Shown: positions 1 through 6,311, counted from the first letter of the stretch. The stretch: DNA of 7,778 nt from Anaerolineales bacterium (GCA_016932955.1 JAFGBV010000129.1:1-7778); one strand, 5' to 3'. The notes: generated by a model from the letters alone, not told the origin. Made by a program: numbers and translations.

Positions 1-2
1 AG

Positions 3-167
3 CCGCAAGAGCCTTCCTGGTTGGCATCGATAGAAAACCCCCATACCCGCCAGATCACCAATTTTAACAGTCTGGATGAGCTTTTTGCTTTCTTAAGCAG
101 CCTGACCCAGGGAGCAATGACGGATAAGCCGGCACCTGAGAATCCGTCCCTCAACCAACCCAAATAG
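3..167 (+). CDS. C-terminal fragment of a small unknown protein (5' end outside window)
   Basis: An open frame enters from the left edge and runs 54 codons to a TAG stop at 165-167; the other two forward frames close early. The visible protein has a Trp-containing strand-like start, then 'FNSLDELFAFLSSLTQ', then a Pro/Asn-rich tail. The pattern 'W-x-S ... F-x-SL-xx-LFAFL' resembles the C-terminus of short uncharacterised proteins I associate with Anaerolineae, but I cannot name a family. The next gene starts only 20 nt after this stop and has its own AAAGGA ribosome binding site, so the two are probably co-transcribed. The start and full length are outside the window. I assign no function. 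Confidence 0.6.
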   Translation, partial: PQEPSWLASIENPHTRQITNFNSLDELFAFLSSLTQGAMTDKPAPENPSLNQPK

Positions 168-187
168 ACAACGAAAGGACAACCATC

Positions 188-1861
188 ATGAAATTCAAAC
201 CTGCACTACTCACCACCGCCACGATCTTCATCGCTGCGGCCCTGCTGATGCTCACCTTCAGCCTGCTCGATTCCAGCCCTACCACCGCCACCCCGCTGGC
301 ACCCGAGCAGCCAGCCTACTCCAATGCAGATTTCACCACTGTCATCACCGTCACCAGCGGTACGGATCCGGATAACAGCAAGAGTAAAACCTGCTACACC
401 GATCCCCCCGGAACTGCTGGTCCCGCCACCCTGCCTTGTACCCTGCGCCGGGCTATGGTCGAAGCCAATGCCTATGCTGACTCAGCAGCCCCCATTCTGA
501 TCCGCTTTGAAATCCCAACCAGCGACCCCAGTTATGATGCGGCATTGGGCATCTGGAAGATCCCCATCCTAGCCACCATGGATCCCACCAGCCTGCCCCG
601 CCTCAAAGGCGAGATAACCATCGATGCCACAACCCAGCTCGGTGGTCGCTCCAGCGGCCCCAAGATCATCCTGGTCGGCCCTAGCACTGGCAACAAAGAT
701 GGGTTCGTGGTTGGAGATATCGCGGGTAACGATAATATCGTCATCCGCGGCTTGGGTTTCCAAAATTGGAGAACCGCCCTGTTTGTCAATACAACCGGCA
801 ATCAAATCTTAGATAACTGGTTTGGCTTGAATGACGCTGGTGACGAACCTGCCTGGCGTAATGATGACGACCATAAACAGGGTAGCGGTTATGGCGGGAT
901 TGACATGGCTTCTGGGTCATCCAATAACACCATCCAGAATAATGTGTTCCTGGGATTGATCGGCAACGCCGCAAGCATTCGCGGCACCTCGAACACCTTT
1001 GCCGACAACTATATTGGGACAACCAGCAATGGAACTGTCCCCGATAAAACCACAAACCCTTCCCTGATCTGCACCGAATGGGATTGGCTAGGAGGCAGTG
1101 GGATCGTCATTGACGGCAACCGCAACATCATCGAAGACAATATCTTCGCCGGTCTGCGCCTGGATGTTGAACTCCCCACCATCCAGCCAGATGCCATCCG
1201 AGTCGGCAACGATCGCCATACCATCCAAAACAACCGCATTGGATTGGATGCAACCAATCATGAAATTGGCGTATGCGGACGGGGTATTTATCTCCAGAGT
1301 GGAACCAAATTTAACCAGGTCATTAGCAATGCCATCGTCAATCCGGAGTACTCCGCCATCTCATTGAATGACTCCCCCACCGTTTCCACCTCTGATGCCA
1401 ACACCCTGCGCTCCAACATCATCCGGAAAGCCACCCCCTGGCCCGGCAAGATCGGTGATAATGCCAGCCCCGAAGACGCCATCCAGTTGGCCAAGAACCT
1501 ACCCGATGAATTCGAGAACTTCAACCCGGCTGCCATCACTGCCATCAACGGCGTCAACGTGACTGGTGTCAGCGGCGCCGATAGCCCCTGTGGTGGCTGC
1601 ACGATCGAAATCTTCCTCGATGACACCGATGCCATCACCGAAGCCCTCCAATCCCTGGCAGTTGTCACCGCAAAAGATGACGGCTCGTGGAGCGCCACCC
1701 TGCCTGCGGCATTGACTGCTGGACAAGGTCTGCGCACTACCAGCACCACCAATGACCCCAATGTGATCCCCGGCATGAGCGATGGCACCACCACCGGGCT
1801 TTCCGACCTCTACCTGGCAGGCTATAAGATCTTTATTCCCCTCGTCCAGAAACAACCCTGA
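188..1861 (+). CDS. Exported CSLREA-type parallel beta-helix protein
   Basis: The 557-residue protein starts with a Sec-type signal or anchor: Lys at 2 and 4, then a hydrophobic run at about 6-27, with no lipobox. Residues about 51-96 match the CSLREA N-terminal domain, with 'CTLRRA' at 84-89 in place of the usual CSLREA. Residues about 140-415 are Asn/Gly/Ile-rich short repeats such as 'NTIQNNVF', 'NIIEDNIF' and 'HTIQNNRIG', typical of right-handed parallel beta-helix (pectate-lyase/NosD-like) repeats. Residues about 448-525 look like an Ig-like beta module ('CTIEIFLDD', 'DDGSWSATL'). The chain ends in 'YKIFIPLVQKQP', a tail I associate with Chloroflexi surface proteins. The likely location is outside the membrane. 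The role may be glycan binding or adhesion, but no catalytic residues are identifiable. The start is supported by AAAGGA at 174-179, 8 nt before the ATG. Confidence is good for fold and export, low for function. Confidence 0.85.
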   Translation: MKFKPALLTTATIFIAAALLMLTFSLLDSSPTTATPLAPEQPAYSNADFTTVITVTSGTDPDNSKSKTCYTDPPGTAGPATLPCTLRRAMVEANAYADSAAPILIRFEIPTSDPSYDAALGIWKIPILATMDPTSLPRLKGEITIDATTQLGGRSSGPKIILVGPSTGNKDGFVVGDIAGNDNIVIRGLGFQNWRTALFVNTTGNQILDNWFGLNDAGDEPAWRNDDDHKQGSGYGGIDMASGSSNNTIQNNVFLGLIGNAASIRGTSNTFADNYIGTTSNGTVPDKTTNPSLICTEWDWLGGSGIVIDGNRNIIEDNIFAGLRLDVELPTIQPDAIRVGNDRHTIQNNRIGLDATNHEIGVCGRGIYLQSGTKFNQVISNAIVNPEYSAISLNDSPTVSTSDANTLRSNIIRKATPWPGKIGDNASPEDAIQLAKNLPDEFENFNPAAITAINGVNVTGVSGADSPCGGCTIEIFLDDTDAITEALQSLAVVTAKDDGSWSATLPAALTAGQGLRTTSTTNDPNVIPGMSDGTTTGLSDLYLAGYKIFIPLVQKQP

Positions 1862-1883
1862 CCATCATTGATCGGATAGATAG

Positions 1884-1920
1884 GAGAGACCAACCTGCCC
1901 AAAATGCACGTTGGTCTCTC
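1884..1920. terminator. Hairpin between convergent genes, probable bidirectional terminator
   Basis: A perfect 11-bp stem pairs GAGAGACCAAC (1884-1894) with its complement (1910-1920) around a 15-nt loop. Three more pairs (1896-1898 with 1906-1908) can form inside the loop after one mismatch. It lies between the stop of the beta-helix gene (1861) and the stop of the opposing VOC gene (1925). Neither strand has a T-run after the stem, so it is not a classic U-tract terminator. Position and symmetry suggest it ends or protects both transcripts. Confidence 0.55.
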
Positions 1921-1924
1921 AAAC

Positions 1925-2326
1925 TTAATCTTGTGAGAGGATATTCCCCTCCTCATCCGTCACCAGCAAACCCTTACTGGTATCCAGCAACACCAAGCGG
2001 TTCCCCCATGGATCCTGTACCACCACCGCCTTCCCAATTTGGATCTCGAACGGCTGCACAAGGATCGCTCCCCCTGCCTGCCTGAACCTTTCCGCAGCCT
2101 TCTCAGCGGCATCTACCAGCAAATCGATCTCCGGTTCATCCTTGCCGCAATACAGCACAATTTCCGTCTCGCTACCAGGCATCCCCAACCCTGCTGCCTC
2201 TGCGCTGCGCCAGATCAGCCTCTGCCCTAATGCGTCCCGGTAAAACTTCATTCCCGCCTCCAGATCTGATACAGCCAGGCGGATACAATCCACTTTCTTG
2301 ATCAGTGCTTCCTCGTTAGCAGCCAT
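1925..2326 (-). CDS. VOC family (glyoxalase/bleomycin resistance fold) protein
   Basis: This is a 133-residue single-domain protein of the vicinal oxygen chelate superfamily. The first beta-alpha-beta-beta-beta module is visible as 'CIRLAVSDLEAGMKFYRDALG' at residues 14-34. The second ends with the typical 'QDPWGNRLVLLD' at about 104-115. The usual metal ligands appear substituted: Cys14 sits where most families have His, and Val112 sits where a Glu normally follows the GN motif. It may therefore bind a ligand without metal catalysis, or use other residues. The substrate is unknown. The start is strong: AAAGGAGGG is the complement of 2331-2339, with a 4-nt gap to the ATG. It is monocistronic and divergent from the downstream membrane-protein operon. 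Confidence 0.85.
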   Translation of the reverse strand: MAANEEALIKKVDCIRLAVSDLEAGMKFYRDALGQRLIWRSAEAAGLGMPGSETEIVLYCGKDEPEIDLLVDAAEKAAERFRQAGGAILVQPFEIQIGKAVVVQDPWGNRLVLLDTSKGLLVTDEEGNILSQD

Positions 2327-2348
2327 CCTGCCCTCCTTTCAGTGCCTC

Positions 2349-2354
2349 ATTGTA
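2349..2354 (-). promoter_or_regulatory. Possible -10 box of the VOC gene
   Basis: On the minus strand this reads TACAAT, a five-of-six match to the sigma-70 type -10 box. Transcription starting about 7 nt further on would give a short leader carrying only the AAAGGAGGG ribosome binding site of the VOC gene. No good -35 element sits 16-18 nt upstream, so this is tentative. Confidence 0.3.
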
Positions 2355-2409
2355 CCCACATTCATCATCAGCGGAACATTCTCATCCCTTTCACCGTCTG
2401 GAATTGGGA

Positions 2410-2445
2410 ATAACCGATTGCGGATTACAAGCCGCACTCGGTTAT
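2410..2445. promoter_or_regulatory. 14-bp imperfect palindrome, candidate operator
   Basis: ATAACCGATTGCGG (2410-2423) and CCGCACTCGGTTAT (2432-2445) are inverted copies with 13 of 14 positions paired; the mismatch is 2418/2437. The spacer is 8 nt (2424-2431). It lies in the divergent gap between the VOC gene (-) and the DUF1361 gene (+). Its right arm overlaps the first bases of a TATAAT box at 2443-2448. There is no following T-run, so an operator for a dimeric regulator fits better than a terminator. The cognate regulator is not in the window. Confidence 0.45.
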
Positions 2446-2448
2446 AAT
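2418..2448 (+). promoter_or_regulatory. Candidate promoter of the DUF1361-methyltransferase-MOSC operon
   Basis: A perfect TATAAT lies at 2443-2448. A weak -35-like TTGCGG at 2418-2423 is separated from it by 19 bp, slightly longer than ideal. A start site near 2455 would place the ATG at 2481 about 26 nt into the transcript. It would leave the in-frame TTG at 2457 with no leader, which favours the ATG as the true start. Confidence 0.45.
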
Positions 2449-2480
2449 CAGTTGGATTGACCCTTCTAAGAGAAACCATC

Positions 2481-3182
2481 ATGTTTTCCTACCTGCAAAA
2501 AGCACACCGCTTCCTGTACAACCAGTCGGTTTATCCGCTGGTACTGGCATCTTTTCTATCCGTAATCTTTCTATTCGGCAGGTTCATTTACGCTGAATCG
2601 CTCAACTACCGCAACCTTGTCTGGAATCTCTTCCTTGCCTGGGTGCCCTATGGTTTCAGCCTCATCGCCACCCTCCTTCACCGTCTTTTTCCCAAAGCCT
2701 GGTTGGTTTTGCTGCCCTTTGGGGCTGCCTGGCTGGCCTTTTTCCCCAATGCCCCTTACATTGTCACCGATTTTTACCACCTCACCGACCGCCCGCCGGT
2801 TCCTCTCTGGTACGATATCATGCTCATCGCCATCTATGCCTTCACCGGTTGTTTCCTCGCCATTGCCTCCCTGCGCAGCATGCACATCCTCGTCGAGCAC
2901 TACCTGGGCAGGCTCATAGGTTGGCTCTTCGTTGCGGCCTCCTTGGCTCTTAGCGGCCTGGGTGTTTACCTGGGGCGTTTTGGGCGCTGGAATAGCTGGG
3001 ATATCCTGCTTCAGCCAAAGGACGTCCTCAAGGATATCGCCGTCCAGGTTCTCAATCCATTGGACAACCTGCGCTTCATCGGCTTCACCCTCATGTTCAC
3101 TGCCATCCTGTTCGTCTTTTATCTCATGTTCCTCTCCATGCGCCATCCTCAAGACGCCCATACATCCACCCCACCTGGCTGA
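2481..3182 (+). CDS. DUF1361 domain integral membrane protein
   Basis: The protein has 233 residues from the ATG at 2481. It is highly hydrophobic, with about six membrane segments near residues 17-36, 47-66, 72-90, 111-131, 145-163 and 197-219. The DUF1361 signature is clear: 'WLAFFPNAPYIVTDFYHL' (84-101), 'LWYD' (109-112) and 'GVYLGRFGRWNSWDIL' (161-176). The molecular role of the family is unknown. An in-frame TTG at 2457 would add eight residues, but it has no ribosome binding site and lies at the predicted transcript start. The ATG is preceded by a weak AAGAGA (2468-2473). It leads a probable operon: the methyltransferase gene begins 42 nt after its stop. Confidence 0.85.
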   Translation: MFSYLQKAHRFLYNQSVYPLVLASFLSVIFLFGRFIYAESLNYRNLVWNLFLAWVPYGFSLIATLLHRLFPKAWLVLLPFGAAWLAFFPNAPYIVTDFYHLTDRPPVPLWYDIMLIAIYAFTGCFLAIASLRSMHILVEHYLGRLIGWLFVAASLALSGLGVYLGRFGRWNSWDILLQPKDVLKDIAVQVLNPLDNLRFIGFTLMFTAILFVFYLMFLSMRHPQDAHTSTPPG

Positions 3183-3224
3183 CCTTCGATTAGACAATAT
3201 CACCCTTCCAATCAGGAGACACCT

Positions 3225-4100
3225 ATGAGTACTTTCCTTGAAAGACTGCAATCCAGCAAAACCCTGGTTGCTGATGGCGCGACCGGCACCAACCTCCTGG
3301 CGTGCGGGCTGCCAGCCGGTCTCATCGCCGAGAACTGGGTGCTGGATCAGCCTCACCACATCCTAAAATTGGAGCAGGATTTTGTGGCTGCCGGGTCAGA
3401 TATCATCCTCACCAGCACCTTCAACGCCACCCCCATGCGCTTGTCAGGCACCCCCCTCGAAGGCCGCGCCGCAGAGATCAACCAGCGCGCCGTTGAGCTG
3501 GCGCGCCAGGCCAGCGCCGGCACAGCCACCCTGATTGCCGGTTCCATGGGCCCGGTAGGAAAATTGCTCAAGCCTTATGGCCCTGCCGACCCTCAGGATG
3601 TCGTATCCGCTTACGCCGAGCAAGCCCGCGCCCTCAGCCAGGCCGGAGTCGACCTACTGCTGATCGAGACTCAGTTCGATCTCGCCGAAGCCAAAGCAGC
3701 CATCCAGGGTGCGCGCTCCGTCTCCACCCTACCCATCGTCTGCTCCTTCAGCTATGATCGCGGCCGCCGCACCATGATGGGCGTCAAACCCGCCCAAATG
3801 GCATCCGAGTTGCCCCCCCTCGGCGTAGATGTCCTCGGCATCAACTGTGGACGTAGCCTGGAGGAGAACCTCGAAAACCTGCGTGAGCTGCGCCAGGCCA
3901 CCACCCTCCCCATCTGGTTCAAACCTAATGCTGGCGTTCCCAAAGTAGACAACGATGGTAATACCTATTACGATACCACTCCCGAAGCCATGGGAGCCCT
4001 TGTCAGCACCTGGCTCCAGGCAGGTGCCAACGTGATCGGCGGTTGCTGCGGCACCAGCCCTCAGCACCTTCGGCAAATTGCCCTGGCCGTCAAATCCTGA
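3225..4100 (+). CDS. Homocysteine S-methyltransferase domain protein
   Basis: This 291-residue stand-alone homocysteine-binding TIM barrel resembles the N-terminal domain of cobalamin-dependent methionine synthase and betaine-homocysteine methyltransferase. It has 'DGATGT' at 17-22, 'TSTFNAT' at 63-69, 'LLIETQFDLAEAKAA' at 145-159, 'GINCG' with Cys208, and 'GGCCGT' with Cys274 and Cys275. These three cysteines are the expected zinc ligands that activate the homocysteine thiol. No folate, corrinoid or reactivation domains follow, so the methyl donor cannot be told from the sequence. Candidates are S-methylmethionine, a betaine-type donor, or a separately encoded corrinoid protein. The start is supported by AGGAG at 3214-3218, 6 nt before the ATG. 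It lies in a probable operon between the DUF1361 and MOSC genes. Confidence 0.9.
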   Translation: MSTFLERLQSSKTLVADGATGTNLLACGLPAGLIAENWVLDQPHHILKLEQDFVAAGSDIILTSTFNATPMRLSGTPLEGRAAEINQRAVELARQASAGTATLIAGSMGPVGKLLKPYGPADPQDVVSAYAEQARALSQAGVDLLLIETQFDLAEAKAAIQGARSVSTLPIVCSFSYDRGRRTMMGVKPAQMASELPPLGVDVLGINCGRSLEENLENLRELRQATTLPIWFKPNAGVPKVDNDGNTYYDTTPEAMGALVSTWLQAGANVIGGCCGTSPQHLRQIALAVKS

Positions 4101-4118
4101 GACGCTCATGGAGATCCA

Positions 4119-4583
4119 ATGACCTGTGCAGGTTCTGTTATTGCAATCTATATCACCCCCACGCCCGCCGCCCCAACCCAATCGGTGGAGCAGGTGCGTG
4201 CCGTACCCGGCATGGGTCTCGAGGGTGACCGTTACTTTGGCCCTGCCGGTGAGGGGCATAAGAGGCCCGGCGCCGGGCGCGCAATCACCCTCATCGAGAT
4301 CGAGGCAATCCAGGCTCTCCAATCCGAACTGAGTGTTCCTTTCACCGCCGCTGAATCTCGCCGCAACATTGTCACCCAGAACGTCCCCCTCAACCACCTC
4401 GTCGGGCAGGAATTCCAAATCGGCCAGGTGCGCCTGCGCGGCGTGCGCCTGTGCGAACCTTGCACTCACCTGGCCGACCTCACTGACCCGCGCGTCTCGT
4501 CTGCCCTGGTGCATCGCGGCGGTTTGCGTGCCGAGATCCTCAACGAAGGCATCATCCACGTCGGCGATCCGATCGAATTCTGA
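4119..4583 (+). CDS. MOSC domain-containing protein
   Basis: This 154-residue protein consists almost entirely of a MOSC domain, the fold of the molybdenum cofactor sulfurase C-terminus and of YiiM-like proteins. Visible family features are 'GMGLEGDRYF' (31-40), 'ITLIEIEAIQAL' (56-67), 'SRRNIVTQNV' (80-89), 'LCEPC' with Cys112 and Cys115, and 'GLRAEILNEGIIHVGDPI' (135-152). MOSC proteins are thought to carry or transfer sulfur via a conserved cysteine, often linked to molybdenum cofactor. Here no molybdoenzyme or cofactor gene is adjacent, so the substrate is open. The start is set by GGAG at 4110-4113, 5 nt before the ATG; an upstream ATG at 4108 hits a stop after four codons. It follows the methyltransferase stop by 18 nt. 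Confidence 0.88.
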   Translation: MTCAGSVIAIYITPTPAAPTQSVEQVRAVPGMGLEGDRYFGPAGEGHKRPGAGRAITLIEIEAIQALQSELSVPFTAAESRRNIVTQNVPLNHLVGQEFQIGQVRLRGVRLCEPCTHLADLTDPRVSSALVHRGGLRAEILNEGIIHVGDPIEF

Positions 4584-4624
4584 CCTCCGCTGACCGCACA
4601 TATCAAGGCTCCCTCGCCAGGTCG

Positions 4625-4666
4625 GCTGGGTTTCTGCCACCCGGCACCCTTTCTCTGCCTTTTACC
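4625..4666 (+). terminator. Possible weak terminator after the MOSC gene
   Basis: GCTGGGT (4625-4631) pairs with ACCCGGC (4639-4645), seven pairs with one G-T wobble and a 7-nt loop. A pyrimidine-rich stretch with short T-runs up to about 4663 follows. The stem is short and the T-tract interrupted, so termination here is only plausible. Confidence 0.3.
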
Positions 4667-4688
4667 CAACCATCCGCCCAAAAGGGGG

Positions 4689-4694
4689 TATAAT
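4689..4694 (+). promoter_or_regulatory. Candidate -10 box upstream of the M20 peptidase gene
   Basis: A perfect TATAAT follows a G-run. No good -35 lies at the usual distance; TTTACC at 4661-4666 is 22 bp away. If used, the transcript would start near 4701. It would then carry a leader of about 145 nt containing the whole inverted repeat at 4723-4817. Confidence 0.3.
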
Positions 4695-4722
4695 CATTTC
4701 CTGGATTGTCCAAAAAAAAACA

Positions 4723-4817
4723 TTGTAACTTCTCAATAACTTGGGGTGTGGGGTGTTTTGTGCGTACGAAGCACGCAAAAAACACCCCACTTCCCCCGTT
4801 TTATTGAGATGATACAA
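4723..4817. repeat. 95-nt long inverted repeat in the leader of the peptidase gene
   Basis: Nested complementary arms form one extended hairpin: 4723-4727 with 4813-4817 (5 bp), 4731-4739 with 4801-4809 (9 bp, TCTCAATAA), 4743-4746 with 4794-4797 (GGGG/CCCC), 4748-4759 with 4779-4790 (12 bp, GTGGGGTGTTTT), and 4761-4765 with 4773-4777 (5 bp) around a 7-nt loop. Counting one isolated pair, 4729 with 4811, about 36 pairs form, broken only by small internal loops. It ends 28 nt before the peptidase ATG. It could be a leader RNA structure, a terminator for the upstream operon, or a MITE/REP-like mobile repeat. No clear target-site duplication is visible. Confidence 0.75.
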
Positions 4818-4845
4818 AACATTTGATTAAACGATAGGAGTCACT

Positions 4846-6219
4846 ATGCCAGACCATCGCACTGTGGCGATTGAATATGCCCACAGCAATAAAGAACACT
4901 TCCTCGAGGAACTCAAAGATTTCGCTGCCATCCCATCCATCTCCAATGACCCTGCAGCCAAAGCCGATATGCAGCGCGCTGCAGAGTGGGTCGCCGCCCA
5001 ACTGGTGCAATTAGGCATGAACCACGTTCAGATATACCATACCAGCGGGCATCCTGTCGTCTACGGCGATTGGCTCAACGCCCCCGGCGCACCCACCGCC
5101 CTCATCTACGGTCACTACGATGTTCAGCCAACCGATCCTCTCGAGCTATGGATCAGCGCACCCTTTACCCCCCAGGTGCGCGGCGAGAACATCTATGCCC
5201 GCGGCATCACCGACATGAAAGGCCAGGTCATGGCCTCCATCAAAGCCGTCGAAGCCATCGTCCGCACGGGCACTTTACCCATCAACATCAAATTTCTCAT
5301 CGAAGGTGAAGAAGAGATCGGTTCTCCCTCCCTGGCGCCTTTCATGAAAGAGCACAAGGATTTGCTCGCCTGCGATTTTGCCGTCAATCCCGATACCGGC
5401 ATTCTCACCCCCGACCTCCCAACCATCACCTACGCCCTGCGCGGTCTGGCCTACTTTGAGTTGCGCGTCGAAGGCCCCGATCACGATCTCCACTCCGGCG
5501 TTTTTGGCGGCGGTGTGCTCAACCCCGCCCAGGCCTTATGCGAGCTGATCGCCGGTATGCACGATGCCTCCGGGCACATCACCCTGCCTGGCTTTTACGA
5601 TACCGTCCTTCCCCTGGAAGCAGAAGAGCGCGCTGAACTGGCCCGCCTGCCAATCGGTGATGATTTCTACCTCAAAAACACCGGTGTCCCTGCCCTCTAT
5701 GGCGAGGCAGGTTATACAACCGTTGAACGTGTTAGTGCCCGCCCCACTCTCGAAGTGAATGGTCTGCTTTCCGGATTCACCGGTGAAGGCGCTAAAACCG
5801 TCCTCCCCGCCTGGGCGATGGCCAAAATCTCCTGCCGCCTTGTCCCCAACCAGGATCCCGCGCAGGTGTACCAGCAGCTCCACCAGTACCTCCAAGAACA
5901 TGCCCCCAATACCATCCGCTGGTCCTTGCGCCAGATGGCTGGCGGCCCCGCTTCGATCTCAGATCGCCATTCCACCAGCGTGCAAGCCCTTGCCCGCGCC
6001 ATGGAAACAGTCTGGGGCCATCCTCCCATATTCAAGCGCGAAGGCGGCAGCGTTCCCGTTGTCACCCAATTCCAGCAGATCTTAGGTGTCGAATCGGTCA
6101 ACACTGGCTTTGCCCTGCCAGATGATAACATGCACAGCCCGAATGAGAAGTTGCATCTTCCCACCTGGTACCGAGGCATTGATACCTTGATCCATTTCTT
6201 TTATAATCTGGCAGCCTAA
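4846..6219 (+). CDS. M20 family metallopeptidase (dipeptidase-like)
   Basis: The 457-residue protein has the full length and motif set of M20 di-zinc peptidases of the carnosinase/CNDP2-like group. It has 'GHYDVQPTD' with ligand His90 and catalytic-assist Asp92, 'ITDMKGQ' with bridging Asp123, and 'EGEEEIGSP' with probable catalytic Glu156 and ligand Glu157. Asp183 in 'NPDTG' and His430 in 'MHSPNEK' complete the metal site. The lid (dimerisation) domain spans about 200-310 and includes 'DLHSG' with His216. There is no signal peptide, so it should act in the cytoplasm, cleaving dipeptides or related amides; the exact substrate is not readable. The start is set by AGGAG at 4836-4840, 5 nt before the ATG. 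A long inverted repeat precedes it and a strong terminator follows, so it is probably its own transcription unit. Confidence 0.92.
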   Translation: MPDHRTVAIEYAHSNKEHFLEELKDFAAIPSISNDPAAKADMQRAAEWVAAQLVQLGMNHVQIYHTSGHPVVYGDWLNAPGAPTALIYGHYDVQPTDPLELWISAPFTPQVRGENIYARGITDMKGQVMASIKAVEAIVRTGTLPINIKFLIEGEEEIGSPSLAPFMKEHKDLLACDFAVNPDTGILTPDLPTITYALRGLAYFELRVEGPDHDLHSGVFGGGVLNPAQALCELIAGMHDASGHITLPGFYDTVLPLEAEERAELARLPIGDDFYLKNTGVPALYGEAGYTTVERVSARPTLEVNGLLSGFTGEGAKTVLPAWAMAKISCRLVPNQDPAQVYQQLHQYLQEHAPNTIRWSLRQMAGGPASISDRHSTSVQALARAMETVWGHPPIFKREGGSVPVVTQFQQILGVESVNTGFALPDDNMHSPNEKLHLPTWYRGIDTLIHFFYNLAA

Positions 6220-6229
6220 TCAGCGATAC

Positions 6230-6291
6230 AATAGTGGAGTGTTGGCATCAATAATACCGCCAACACTCCGTTATTACCCGGATCTTTTTTT
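6230..6291 (+). terminator. Strong intrinsic terminator after the M20 peptidase gene
   Basis: GGAGTGTTGGC (6236-6246) pairs perfectly with GCCAACACTCC (6259-6269) around a 12-nt loop. The stem can extend outward to 6230/6275 with four further A-T pairs and two G-T wobbles, giving 17 pairs. A run of seven T follows at 6285-6291. It starts 10 nt after the peptidase stop and ends 20 nt before the next start codon. Confidence 0.85.
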
Positions 6292-6311
6292 ATCGGCAGC
6301 AGGAGTCTGGT

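Noticed and set aside
1288..1794. 168-codon open frame on the minus strand inside the beta-helix gene
   Set aside because: No homology pattern is visible; the + strand gene has export signal, domain and tail features that account for this DNA.
2457..2480. TTG start adding eight residues to the DUF1361 protein
   Set aside because: It has no ribosome binding site and sits at the predicted transcription start; the ATG at 2481 begins where a normal membrane-protein N-terminus would.
2571..3359. 262-codon open frame on the minus strand
   Set aside because: It is antisense to the DUF1361 gene, low-complexity and charge-rich, with no recognisable domain; a shadow frame.
3729..4640. 303-codon open frame on the minus strand
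   Set aside because: It lies antisense to the methyltransferase and MOSC genes, both of which have clear family motifs. It shows no recognisable domain, and the GC-rich opposite frame explains its length.
4743..4756. Tandem GGGGTGT as a G-quadruplex
   Set aside because: Only two close runs of four G are present; four are needed, and these bases pair well in the long hairpin.
4723..4817. Definite MITE or insertion-sequence remnant
   Set aside because: No clear flanking target-site duplication and no transposase trace; kept only as one possible explanation of the inverted repeat.
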